Positions 32,192 to 40,892 of a stretch of 64,000 bases of DNA are shown here, piece by piece. The stretch is from Hanamia caeni (lineage in GTDB: Bacteria; Bacteroidota; Bacteroidia; Chitinophagales; Chitinophagaceae): NCBI RefSeq assembly GCF_003721595.1, contig NZ_RJJR01000013.1:124001-188000 (forward strand), read 5' to 3'. The position numbers and the translations under genes were made by a program. The notes beneath the pieces were generated by a model, which did no database searches, had not been told where the DNA came from, and was given only the letters and a program-made list of their open reading frames with translations. Numbering within the stretch: position 1 is the first letter of the stretch; the number at the start of each line of letters is the position of its first letter.

Positions 32192-33520
32192 TTACCTTGA
32201 TTTCAGCCGGTATTTTCTGTTGACCTTGGGATTATTAAAATACTCATCCAGCTCCTCTTTGTTCCTCGTGTCGTCAACAATGGCTACGTCAATTAATTGC
32301 AACTGAATTTGTTGCAGCTCATCTTTCATCTTTGACGTTTTTACTACAATTTCCGGGTCTTTATCGCCAACCAGCGCATTGTTGGTCAATAAATATTGCA
32401 ACCTCTTTATATCGTTTCTTACCAGGGAAGCCGCGTTCAACTCATCATTTTTATTTGGGGCAACAGCCTCTTTCACAGGCACCAGCGCTACGCCAACACT
32501 AGGTAAAATTTTCCCCGTTGTTTTCATATCCGGCGAATCCATAGATGAAAAAACGGTGCCGCCTAAGGAAGTACTGGCTGAAGTGAGATCGAAAGTCGTC
32601 CGCGTATTTTTTGTGTGCTTTATTTTTTTGTCAAGCTCGCGGAAAGTTGCTTTTAATTGCAAAATATAGACCTGTATGGTGCTGTCGAGCTTACTATACT
32701 CCATCAACCGGCGCGGATAGTTTATTGCCTGGTTTACGATAACTTTCACCTCGGCAGTATCGCGGTTATAAAATTTATCTACTCCAATAAATTTTATGAC
32801 GAGGGATTTTTGTTTTGTTTTCTCATCTTCCTTGATAAAATCAAATGGAGCCACCCAGGTGAACTGGTCGCCACAGGAGGTAATAGGCGTAGTAGAGCGG
32901 ATAGGATAATTACAATAATAAGTAATGGATTCCAGCGGGAAGCTTCCCTGCTCGCACTGTAATTTGAAATTTAACGTATCCCCCTCGTCGATTGATAAGT
33001 CGTTGCTGACAGTTGGTTTTATTACGGAGCGAATGATGTCCGTATTATAAAATAAAATCGAAAAGGTGGTATCCACATGATCTGTGGGGTCATCCAGGTT
33101 TTGAACGCCGATTCTTACCTTGTACTGGATATCATATTTCAATTTACCTGATAAAAAAAAGGATTTTTCTGCCTTGAAATGCAGGTCGCCATTGTCTTTA
33201 TTGATTTTTAAACCAACGGGAGAATTTTTCAGATACCAATAATAATTTACAGGATTTCTGTTTATCTCAAATTGATAATCAAGTGTAGAATCAACATGCA
33301 GCGTGAAATAAGGGCTGAAATTTTTAATCCTCAAAAGAGTATCTACAGGTCTTAGAAAAATAGTGTCTTCAGGAGGAAGGTGCACGGTATCGTTTTCAAG
33401 CACCATAGTATCATTTTTTTGCTGAAAAGAGCTATCGGTTTGCTGAGATTTCGCCTGGGCTACCAACAGCAATAGGGATACAAAAGACAATGTCAATTTA
33501 AAAACGGCACTTTTTAGCAT
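32192..33520 (-). CDS. Exported Ig/cadherin-like protein, unknown function
   Basis: 442 residues from ATG 33520 (MLKSAVFKL, signal ending QAKSQ); the frame's seven extra residues overlap a promoter box. Residues about 70-250 look like two beta-sandwich repeats (SPYFTLHVDSTLDYQFEINRNP ... KYDIQYKVRIGVQNL; VIKPTVSNDLSIDEGDTLNFKLQC), and the C-terminal third is helical and charged. The pattern fits periplasmic or surface proteins; no catalytic motif is seen. Confidence 0.65.
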   Translation of the reverse strand: MLKSAVFKLTLSFVSLLLLVAQAKSQQTDSSFQQKNDTMVLENDTVHLPPEDTIFLRPVDTLLRIKNFSPYFTLHVDSTLDYQFEINRNPVNYYWYLKNSPVGLKINKDNGDLHFKAEKSFFLSGKLKYDIQYKVRIGVQNLDDPTDHVDTTFSILFYNTDIIRSVIKPTVSNDLSIDEGDTLNFKLQCEQGSFPLESITYYCNYPIRSTTPITSCGDQFTWVAPFDFIKEDEKTKQKSLVIKFIGVDKFYNRDTAEVKVIVNQAINYPRRLMEYSKLDSTIQVYILQLKATFRELDKKIKHTKNTRTTFDLTSASTSLGGTVFSSMDSPDMKTTGKILPSVGVALVPVKEAVAPNKNDELNAASLVRNDIKRLQYLLTNNALVGDKDPEIVVKTSKMKDELQQIQLQLIDVAIVDDTRNKEELDEYFNNPKVNRKYRLKSR

Positions 33521-33525
33521 GTGTG

Positions 33526-33533
33526 CAAAAATA
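33526..33533 (-). promoter_or_regulatory. -7 promoter element TATTTTTG of the Ig-like gene
   Basis: A full TAnnTTTG match, with 5 nt (CACAC) between its last base and ATG 33520. It fixes the start choice and is another candidate leaderless gene. Confidence 0.6.
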
Positions 33534-33669
33534 TAAAACAATTCGTGCGAAAATACTTAACGAAATAAAAAAAAATTATATAAAATTATAAAAGCCGGCA
33601 TGAAAATCAACAACTTATTTAAAGTGAAAGGTTTTCCGAAAAACGAACAGTGAACGAACAAATAACCGA

Positions 33670-34149
33670 CTATTTAAATTTGTCAAGCGTCATTGTCGGA
33701 GAAAAAGAACTCTTAATCAAAATGGAAGCTACCATTTCAGCTATTTCACTTTTATTTTCGGCCAGCAAAAGGGCATATTGTTTATCTTTTTCCTTTTCTG
33801 CATCATTTTTGTTGCCTTCATTTCTTTTTTGAAGTACAAGTTCTTTCAAATTATTATCAACATTTCTGGATGCCTGCACCAAAATCAAAACGGTTATCGC
33901 TTCCAAATCGTGTATGTTGGCGGTTTTCAGAAGGGGAGCTTTTTGAAGTTCGCGCATAAGGCTGTCTTTATTTACCTTTTGCCCCGTTAATTTGCCGGCA
34001 TTTTTTTCTATTAAAATTCTGATTGCGGGCTTAAGGTCCTGCATAGCGTTTTGATAAAAAGCGCTTGCTTCAGAAGGCAAAATGGTGTTTACCTGGCAAA
34101 CGGCATCACATCCAAAAAATAAAAATACCAGTGGTAGCATGTTTTTCAT
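33670..34149 (-). CDS. Exported 159-residue helical protein, unknown function
   Basis: Signal peptide MLPLVFLFFGCDAVCQ (a Cys at the end could be a lipobox variant). The mature part is helical and charged, with a Lys/Glu-rich stretch (QKRNEGNKNDAEKEKDKQYALLL). No family recognised. Start ATG 34149 or the ATG three codons later. Confidence 0.55.
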   Translation of the reverse strand: MKNMLPLVFLFFGCDAVCQVNTILPSEASAFYQNAMQDLKPAIRILIEKNAGKLTGQKVNKDSLMRELQKAPLLKTANIHDLEAITVLILVQASRNVDNNLKELVLQKRNEGNKNDAEKEKDKQYALLLAENKSEIAEMVASILIKSSFSPTMTLDKFK

Positions 34150-34351
34150 AAGCTAAATTTTTTGTGAAAAATTTATGCTGGCAGAGCCTGTTCTAAAACG
34201 CTTTTCCCAGAAATATATTGGAGCGGATTGGTAAAGTTATTAACGATTTGCCTGGGACGCGACCCGGGCGTAATTTTTCTTCTCCTGCAAGACTGTTTCT
34301 TAAAGAATTGAAGTTGATTAAAAGTATTTCTCATTCTAAAAAAATAAAAAA

Positions 34352-35161
34352 ATGGTTTCGAATCCTAAATTAAAAGGGCAAAGCGCTTTGGTAACGGGCG
34401 CCAACAGTGGCATCGGTGAGGCGGTGGCTATCGCTTTAGGCAATGAAGGCGCTAACGTGGTGGTAAATTATATAACTCACCCGGAAAATGCGGACGCGGT
34501 GGTAAAAAAAATAGAGTCGAATGGCGGAAGCGCTATTGCAGTTAAAGCGGATGTTAGCAAAGAAGATGAAGTGCAATCCATGTTTCAACAGATGTATCAA
34601 AAATATGGAACGATAGACATCCTGGTAAACAACGCGGGCATACAAAAAGATTCGGCGTTTGAAAATATGACTTTGGAAGATTGGCGATGGGTAATCAATG
34701 TAAACTTAACGGGACAATTTTTATGTTCGCGCGAAGCGGTACGTGAATTTTTGAGGAGGGGCGTAGTGCCGGAAAGAAGTAGTGCGGCGGGTAAAATTAT
34801 TTGCATGAGCAGTGTTCATCAAATTATTCCATGGGCAGGCCACGTCAATTATGCAACAAGCAAGGGAGGAATTGAGATGATGATGAAAAGCATGGCGCAG
34901 GAACTGGCTCCCAAAAAAATCCGTGTAAATGCGATAGGGCCCGGCGCAATAAAAACGCCGATAAATTACGACGCATGGAGTACGCCTGAGGCGGCAGAAA
35001 AATTATTAACGTTGATTCCTTACAAAAGAATTGGTGATCCGGAAGACATTGGAAAAGTAGCGGTCTGGCTTGCCAGCGATGAATCAGATTACATGGTTGG
35101 AACCACCCTATTCGTTGACGGAGGAATGCTTTTATTCCCGGGTTTTACTGAAAATGGATAA
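34352..35161 (+). CDS. Short-chain dehydrogenase, glucose 1-dehydrogenase type
   Basis: 269 residues. Rossmann motif TGANSGIGEAVA, NNAG, catalytic Ser in MSSVHQI, YATSK with Tyr/Lys, and the C-terminal GTTLFVDGGMLLFPG seen in glucose 1-dehydrogenases. Likely oxidises glucose to gluconolactone with NAD(P). It ends 11 nt before a GH63 glucosidase gene, so the enzyme may take the released glucose. The substrate is inferred. Confidence 0.85.
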   Translation: MVSNPKLKGQSALVTGANSGIGEAVAIALGNEGANVVVNYITHPENADAVVKKIESNGGSAIAVKADVSKEDEVQSMFQQMYQKYGTIDILVNNAGIQKDSAFENMTLEDWRWVINVNLTGQFLCSREAVREFLRRGVVPERSSAAGKIICMSSVHQIIPWAGHVNYATSKGGIEMMMKSMAQELAPKKIRVNAIGPGAIKTPINYDAWSTPEAAEKLLTLIPYKRIGDPEDIGKVAVWLASDESDYMVGTTLFVDGGMLLFPGFTENG

Positions 35162-35172
35162 TCAAATGAACA

Positions 35173-37794
35173 ATGGTAAATAAAGAATTAGAAAGATTGC
35201 AGGAGAATGCCTCCAAAGAAATTCCGCTCGAAAAATGGGGGCCTTATTTAACAGAAAGGCAATGGGGAACGGTGCGGGAAGACTACAGCCAGGATGGAAA
35301 TGCATGGAATTATTTCCCTCACGATCATGCGCGAAGCAGGGTATATCGCTGGGGCGAAGATGGCCTTGGCGGTATCTCAGACAATGGGCAGCAATTGTGT
35401 TTTTCTATTGCTTTATGGAACGGTAAAGATGCGATTTTGAAAGAGAGATTATTCGGCCTGGCCAATAAGCAGGGAAACCATGGAGAGGATGTGAAAGAAT
35501 TGTATTATTATCTCGATAATCTTCCTTCCCATTATTACATGAAATACCTGTACAAATATCCGCAGCAGGTTTATCCATATGAAAATCTTGTAGAAGAAAA
35601 TGCGCGGCGCGACAGGAATCAACCCGAATATGAAATTCTTGACACAGGAGTTTTTAATGACGACAAATATTTTGACGTATTTATAGAGTATGCCAAAGAA
35701 AACGCTGAAGACATTTATATAAGAATTGAAATAATAAATCGCGGCCCTGAAAAAGCTGCTATCACTCTTTTACCTACACTATGGTTTTATAATAGCTGGC
35801 AATATGCAGGGGAAGATAATAAGCCATCTATCAACTGGGTTTCAGATGAAAGTGTTTACGCACATCACCATATCATCGGCGATTATTATCTCTATTTCGA
35901 CCACGCGAAAGATGTGCTGTTTACCGAAAATGAAACCAATTTTCAAAAGCTTTTTAATAAGCCCAATACTTCTGAATTTGTTAAAGATGCTTTTCATGAT
36001 GCCATCATCAATGGTAGCAATTATGCGAAGCTGAAAGAAAGAAAATACGGAACAAAGTGTTCTCCCGTTTATGAATTTGAGATCGACGCCAAAAAAACAA
36101 TCTCCGTATTCCTCAGGCTGTCCAATAAAATGGAAGAACAGCCTTTTGCTGCTGATTTCAAAGACATTTTTATAAAAAGAAAAAATGAAGCAGATATTTT
36201 TTATGAAACTATTCATCCGGACACCAGCAATGAAGACCAAAAAAATATTCAAAGGCAGGCATTTGCCGGGCTGCTTTGGAACAAGCAATACTATCATTAC
36301 GACCTTATCAGGTGGCTGAATACCAGTGACGGAATAACACCGGTTTCTGCCGAAAGAAAAAATGGCCGCAATCATACCTGGAAATATTTAAAAAACCAGG
36401 ATATCCTTTCTATGCCTGATAATTGGGAATATCCCTGGTATGCGGCGTGGGATATGGCGTTTCACTGTATCACCTTTGCAGTGATTGACCCCGTATTTGC
36501 CAAACACCAGCTTTCACTTTTGATGCGCGAATGGTATATGAATCCACAAGGCCAACTGCCGGCTTACGAATGGAATTTCAGTGATGTTAACCCTCCCGTG
36601 CATGCCTTTGCGGCGCTTCAGGTTTATAAAACTGAACAAGCAATTTATGGAAAAACAGATATTGAATTTTTGAAGAAAGTCTTCCAGAAATTGATCATCA
36701 ATTTTACATGGTGGATAAACCGGAAAGATGAAAATGGCAACAGTATTTTTGAAGGAGGCTTTCTCGGGCTTGATAATATCGGGCTTTTCAACCGAAGCAT
36801 GGTTCTTCCGGGAAATGCCTACCTGGAACAGGCCGACGGCACCAGCTGGATGGGCATGTATGCGCTTGACATGATGAATATCGCGCTGGAAATTGCTTTG
36901 CATGATCCTTCCTTTGAAGACACGGCAACGAAATTTTATGAGCATTTTGTAATTATTGCCGAGGCCCTTAATGAACTCGGATTGTGGGATGAAAAGGACA
37001 AGTTTTTTTACGATGTTTTGTCCATCGACAAATCGGATGCTTTCCCATTACGCGTGCGTTCAATAGTTGGGCTTTCTCCTTTGTTTGCGGTTACCGTCAT
37101 CGAAAATAGCGTGTTTGAGAAGCTGCCTGATTTCACAAAAAGAATGAAATGGTTCCGGGATTATCGCAGAGCGAACCACCTTTATCTGCCCAGTGAAGTT
37201 AAAAAAGATTTTAACTGGACCTTGTTGTCTCTTGTTAATAAAGAAAGGTTGCAATATTTATGCGAAAAATTGCTCGATGAATCGGAATTTTTATCAGATG
37301 GCGGCATACGGGCTCTTTCAAAATTCTATGAGAAAAATCCGTATACCTTAAATTACGGAGGCAACAGTTATTCCATTCAGTACGATCCGGGCGATTCAAC
37401 TTCCGATATGTTTGGCGGCAATTCCAACTGGCGCGGCCCGGTATGGATGCCGGTAAATTATTTATTCATAAATGCACTTAAAACTTTTGGTTTTTTTTAC
37501 AAAGATGATTTAAAAGTGGAGTGCCCGGTTGGCTCGGGGAAATACTTATCATTAACCGAAGTGAGCAAAAATATCACCGCAAGGTTGTTGCATATTTTTG
37601 AAAAAAATGAGGCTAACGAAAGACCGTGCAATGGGGAGTACAACTGGTTTTATAAAAAAGATGAAAATAAAGATCTTGTTTTATTTAATGAATATTTTCA
37701 TGGCAATACGCTTCGTGGATTAGGCGCAAGCCACCAGACAGGATGGACCGCCTTAATCGCCAATTTAATCCTTGATCTGAAAGAGGATAAATGA
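35173..37794 (+). CDS. Glycoside hydrolase GH63-type glucosidase
   Basis: 873 residues, no signal peptide, so cytoplasmic. N-terminal beta-sandwich domain (WGPYLTERQWGTVREDYS ... WNYFPHDHARSRVYRWGEDGLGGISDNGQ), then an (alpha/alpha)6 barrel. The Asp of WDMAFHCITFAVIDP is a likely general acid and the Glu of EYFHGNTLRGLGASHQTGWTAL a likely general base, following MGH1/GH63 patterns. Probably releases glucose from alpha-glucosides such as mannosylglycerate-type or trehalose-like compounds; exact substrate unknown. Forms a pair with the upstream SDR. Confidence 0.87.
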   Translation: MVNKELERLQENASKEIPLEKWGPYLTERQWGTVREDYSQDGNAWNYFPHDHARSRVYRWGEDGLGGISDNGQQLCFSIALWNGKDAILKERLFGLANKQGNHGEDVKELYYYLDNLPSHYYMKYLYKYPQQVYPYENLVEENARRDRNQPEYEILDTGVFNDDKYFDVFIEYAKENAEDIYIRIEIINRGPEKAAITLLPTLWFYNSWQYAGEDNKPSINWVSDESVYAHHHIIGDYYLYFDHAKDVLFTENETNFQKLFNKPNTSEFVKDAFHDAIINGSNYAKLKERKYGTKCSPVYEFEIDAKKTISVFLRLSNKMEEQPFAADFKDIFIKRKNEADIFYETIHPDTSNEDQKNIQRQAFAGLLWNKQYYHYDLIRWLNTSDGITPVSAERKNGRNHTWKYLKNQDILSMPDNWEYPWYAAWDMAFHCITFAVIDPVFAKHQLSLLMREWYMNPQGQLPAYEWNFSDVNPPVHAFAALQVYKTEQAIYGKTDIEFLKKVFQKLIINFTWWINRKDENGNSIFEGGFLGLDNIGLFNRSMVLPGNAYLEQADGTSWMGMYALDMMNIALEIALHDPSFEDTATKFYEHFVIIAEALNELGLWDEKDKFFYDVLSIDKSDAFPLRVRSIVGLSPLFAVTVIENSVFEKLPDFTKRMKWFRDYRRANHLYLPSEVKKDFNWTLLSLVNKERLQYLCEKLLDESEFLSDGGIRALSKFYEKNPYTLNYGGNSYSIQYDPGDSTSDMFGGNSNWRGPVWMPVNYLFINALKTFGFFYKDDLKVECPVGSGKYLSLTEVSKNITARLLHIFEKNEANERPCNGEYNWFYKKDENKDLVLFNEYFHGNTLRGLGASHQTGWTALIANLILDLKEDK

Positions 37795-37795
37795 T

Positions 37796-39202
37796 TTATT
37801 TTTTTAGTGATAGCAGTGCAACCGATTCGATGTGATGCGTATGCGGAAACATATCAACAGGCTGAATTTTTTCAACCACATATTGCTCACTCAGCAACTG
37901 AAGGTCTCTGGCCTGCGTGGCAACGTTGCAACTGACATACACAATTTTACCTGAAGCAATTTCCAAAAGTTTTCCTATCAATTTAGGATGAAGGCCTGCC
38001 CGCGGTGGATCTACGATTACCACGTCTGCCGTGCCGTGAGATGAAAAGAATTTATCATTGCAAATTTCAATTACATCTCCCGTATAAAAAGAAGCCGAAC
38101 TGATATGATTCAAATCGGCGTTTTCTTTTGCATCCATGATGGCTTCTTCAATCACATCCACACCAATTATTTCCTTCGCTTTTTTGCTTAGAAAAATGCC
38201 GATGCTTCCTGTGCCGCAATACAAGTCGTACACGGTTTCATTTCCTTTTAGCGAAGCAAAATCTTTTACCACATTATACAATACTTCAGCCTGCTTTGTA
38301 TTGGTTTGAAAAAATGATTTCGGAGAAATTTTAAAATTAAATTCCCCGAGCTTTTCAGTTACGAATCCTTTTCCGAAAAAAGTGATGGGTTCCAAATCGT
38401 GAAGGCTGTCGTTCCATTTTTGGTTGATGGTATAAACAAGCGTTGTAATGGCCGGAACTTTTTCCAATAAAAAGTTCGAGATTTTTTCAATTTCTTTTCT
38501 ATCCTCGTTGCCAAACACCAGGTTCACCATCAGCTCGCCGGTAGTGCAATAGCGGATGATAACGTTTCTTAAAAATCCTTTATGCTCTTTGATGTTGTAA
38601 TAGCTGTACTTATTTTTTTCAGCAAATTCGCGCAAGCTATTCCGGATAATATTGTTCACCTCATCCATCAGCCAGCATTCTGTGATGTCGATGATTTTAT
38701 CATACAATTTTGGAACATGATATCCCAGCGCGCCGCCGGGCCATTCATCTTTCCCTAAAGTTTCCAAATCCTTTTTGCTGAGGTATTTTTTATTGCTGAA
38801 AGTGAACTCGAGCTTGTTGCGGTAATAAATGTCTTTTTCAGCACCAAGAATAGGAAGCACCGTCACATCCGGCAGTTTGCCGATTCTTTTTACTACATCC
38901 CTTACTTCCTGTTCCTTATATTCCAATTGTTTTTCGTACGGAAGCATTTGCCATTTACAGCCGCCGCAAATTCCAAAATGAATACAAAATGGAACCACTC
39001 TTTCCGGGCTGAAAGAATGTATTTGCTGCACTCTGCCTTCGGCCCAATCTTTTTTATTCCTGGTCAATAAAACATCCACCACATCGCCTGGAACTGCGCC
39101 TTCAATAAAAATCACTTTGCCTTCCACCTTCGCCAAGGCTTTCCCTTCAGCCGCATAACCGGTGACCGGCACATTTTGCAGGAGTATTTTTTTTCTTTTC
39201 AC
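37796..39202 (-). CDS. rlmD: 23S rRNA (uracil-5-)-methyltransferase RlmD
   Basis: 468 residues, starting at GTG 39202. N-terminal TRAM domain (LLQNVPVTGYAAEGKALAKVEG), Fe-S Cys cluster (CIHFGICGGCKW plus a later Cys), SAM-binding VYDLYCGTGSIGIFL, DPPRAGLHPKL, catalytic Cys in VYVSCNVATQARDL. Methylates U1939-type positions of 23S rRNA (TrmA/RumA family; exact position inferred). Its TAATTTTG promoter box ends 5 nt before the GTG. Confidence 0.92.
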   Translation of the reverse strand: MKRKKILLQNVPVTGYAAEGKALAKVEGKVIFIEGAVPGDVVDVLLTRNKKDWAEGRVQQIHSFSPERVVPFCIHFGICGGCKWQMLPYEKQLEYKEQEVRDVVKRIGKLPDVTVLPILGAEKDIYYRNKLEFTFSNKKYLSKKDLETLGKDEWPGGALGYHVPKLYDKIIDITECWLMDEVNNIIRNSLREFAEKNKYSYYNIKEHKGFLRNVIIRYCTTGELMVNLVFGNEDRKEIEKISNFLLEKVPAITTLVYTINQKWNDSLHDLEPITFFGKGFVTEKLGEFNFKISPKSFFQTNTKQAEVLYNVVKDFASLKGNETVYDLYCGTGSIGIFLSKKAKEIIGVDVIEEAIMDAKENADLNHISSASFYTGDVIEICNDKFFSSHGTADVVIVDPPRAGLHPKLIGKLLEIASGKIVYVSCNVATQARDLQLLSEQYVVEKIQPVDMFPHTHHIESVALLSLKK

Positions 39203-39207
39203 GGTGG

Positions 39208-39215
39208 CAAAATTA
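39208..39215 (-). promoter_or_regulatory. -7 promoter element TAATTTTG of rlmD
   Basis: A full TAnnTTTG match, 5 nt (CCACC) before the GTG start at 39202. Candidate leaderless gene with a non-ATG start. Confidence 0.55.
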
Positions 39216-39360
39216 AAAGATGTTCCTGCCGTTTGATATAAATAATTGACAAACTTTTAGAATAATCTGAAAGATTTTTCGTTTGGGTTATTGGCTGCAA
39301 GCCGCTACAACTAAAAATGTTAACTATTCCCGTTCAATTATTTTTCAAATTCAAATTCAA

Positions 39361-39368
39361 TATTTTTG
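39361..39368 (+). promoter_or_regulatory. -7 promoter element TATTTTTG of the DUF5106-like gene
   Basis: A full TAnnTTTG match 19 nt before ATG 39388; it shows the in-frame extension to 39283 is untranscribed. Confidence 0.5.
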
Positions 39369-39387
39369 TTGCTTATTTTTCAAAACC

Positions 39388-40836
39388 ATGAAAATATTTT
39401 TTTCCCTTGTCTTTTCTGTTTTTGCTTATTCGTTCGCAAATGCCCAGGCTTATAAAATCACCTTAAGCGCTCCGCAATATAATAGCGGGCGGGCATACCT
39501 TACTTATTATTACGGGAAGAATATGAATGTGCAGGATTCTGCCATCGTAAATGCCAAAGGCGTGGCGGTTTTTTCTGGCACAAAGAAAATGCTTCCGGGG
39601 GTGTATTCCATCGTTTTGCCCGGGAAAAGCAAATTATTAGACTTTCTTGTAGCAAAGCAGCAAATAATTAATATTTCTATTCCGGATACTGCTGAGATGA
39701 TCAAATCATCAACAGTAACCGGCGCTGAAGAAAACGGGCTTTTCCAGGCGTATCAAAAATATATTGATGAAAAAGGAAAATTATTGCATAAAGAATTAGA
39801 TGCATACCAAACTTCCAAAACCAAAGCCGACAGTACGCTTCATGAAAATAATTATAAGAAATTAAATAATGAATTGAACGATTATCGCGAAAAGGTAATT
39901 AAAGAGCATCCTGAGTCCATGCTGGCTTCGCTGTTTCAAAGCATGAAGCCCGTGCAGGTGCCTGATACGCATCTTGTAACGCACGAAGATTCATTAGCCA
40001 ATTATCAATACTATAAAAAACATTATTGGGACGGAATTACGTTTATGGATGACCGTATCATTCGCACGCCTTTCTTTTTGCCTAAGCTGCAGCAGTATTT
40101 TGAAAATGTAATTCCGCAATCGCCGGATTCTATTATCAAAGATGCGGATTACCTGTTGCTTCTTTCGCGTTCGGCGCCGGAGATGTACAAATTTTTGTTG
40201 AACTGGCTTACCGACGAATACATTTATCCAAAATACATGGGGCAGGATGCCGTTTTTGTTCATCTGTTTAATAAGTATCACTCCAAAGGTGTTTCTAACT
40301 GGCTGAACGAAAAGCAAATAAAAACTATTTCTGACCGGGCTTATATGTTGATGTCGAATTTGATTGGCGAACAGGCGGCGAACCTTCAAATGGTGGATTC
40401 GAATGGAGTGGAAGCGCCTTTATACAACATAAAAGCAAATTATACGGTTGTTGTTTTTTGGGATCCGTCGTGTGGCCATTGCCAGCATGAAGTGCCACGG
40501 CTGGATTCTATTTACAATGCCAAATGGAAAACTGAAGGCGTGAAAATGTATGGCGTGCTTACCGAGCCAAAAGATTTTGATTCATGGAAAAAGTTTATCA
40601 GGGAGAAAAACCTTGGCAATTGGGTAAACGTTTATGAGACCGAGGCGCAGCGAAAAATGGTAGAACAATCGAAACAGCCTTCTTATAAGCAGTTATTTGA
40701 TGTGACACAAACACCCACATTGTATTTGTTAGATAAGGACAAAAAGATCATAGCAAAAAAATTGACTATGGAACAGCTCGATGATTTGCTGGATGTGAAA
40801 ATTAAAAATCAGACTGCTCAATCGGATAAGAAATAA
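39388..40836 (+). CDS. Exported TlpA-like thioredoxin protein (DUF4369/DUF5106-type)
   Basis: 482 residues from ATG 39388 (signal peptide MKIFFSLVFSVFAYSFANAQ). An N-terminal beta domain (YKITLSAPQYNSGRAYLTYYYGKNM), a long helical middle region (about 110-330) and a C-terminal thioredoxin fold with active site WDPSCGHCQHEVPRLD and cis-Pro loop QTPTLYLLDKDKK. Likely a periplasmic disulfide oxidoreductase. The next gene is a SurA-like prolyl isomerase 56 nt downstream, so the pair may serve folding of envelope proteins. Confidence 0.83.
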   Translation: MKIFFSLVFSVFAYSFANAQAYKITLSAPQYNSGRAYLTYYYGKNMNVQDSAIVNAKGVAVFSGTKKMLPGVYSIVLPGKSKLLDFLVAKQQIINISIPDTAEMIKSSTVTGAEENGLFQAYQKYIDEKGKLLHKELDAYQTSKTKADSTLHENNYKKLNNELNDYREKVIKEHPESMLASLFQSMKPVQVPDTHLVTHEDSLANYQYYKKHYWDGITFMDDRIIRTPFFLPKLQQYFENVIPQSPDSIIKDADYLLLLSRSAPEMYKFLLNWLTDEYIYPKYMGQDAVFVHLFNKYHSKGVSNWLNEKQIKTISDRAYMLMSNLIGEQAANLQMVDSNGVEAPLYNIKANYTVVVFWDPSCGHCQHEVPRLDSIYNAKWKTEGVKMYGVLTEPKDFDSWKKFIREKNLGNWVNVYETEAQRKMVEQSKQPSYKQLFDVTQTPTLYLLDKDKKIIAKKLTMEQLDDLLDVKIKNQTAQSDKK

Positions 40837-40892
40837 TGTAAAAAGACGACGGAACACGGGTGCAATGCCTGTTAATCCCCTAAAAAATCTTT

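Noticed and set aside
35842..36375. 177-residue minus-strand open frame inside the GH63 gene
   Set aside because: Antisense shadow of a well-supported glucosidase gene.
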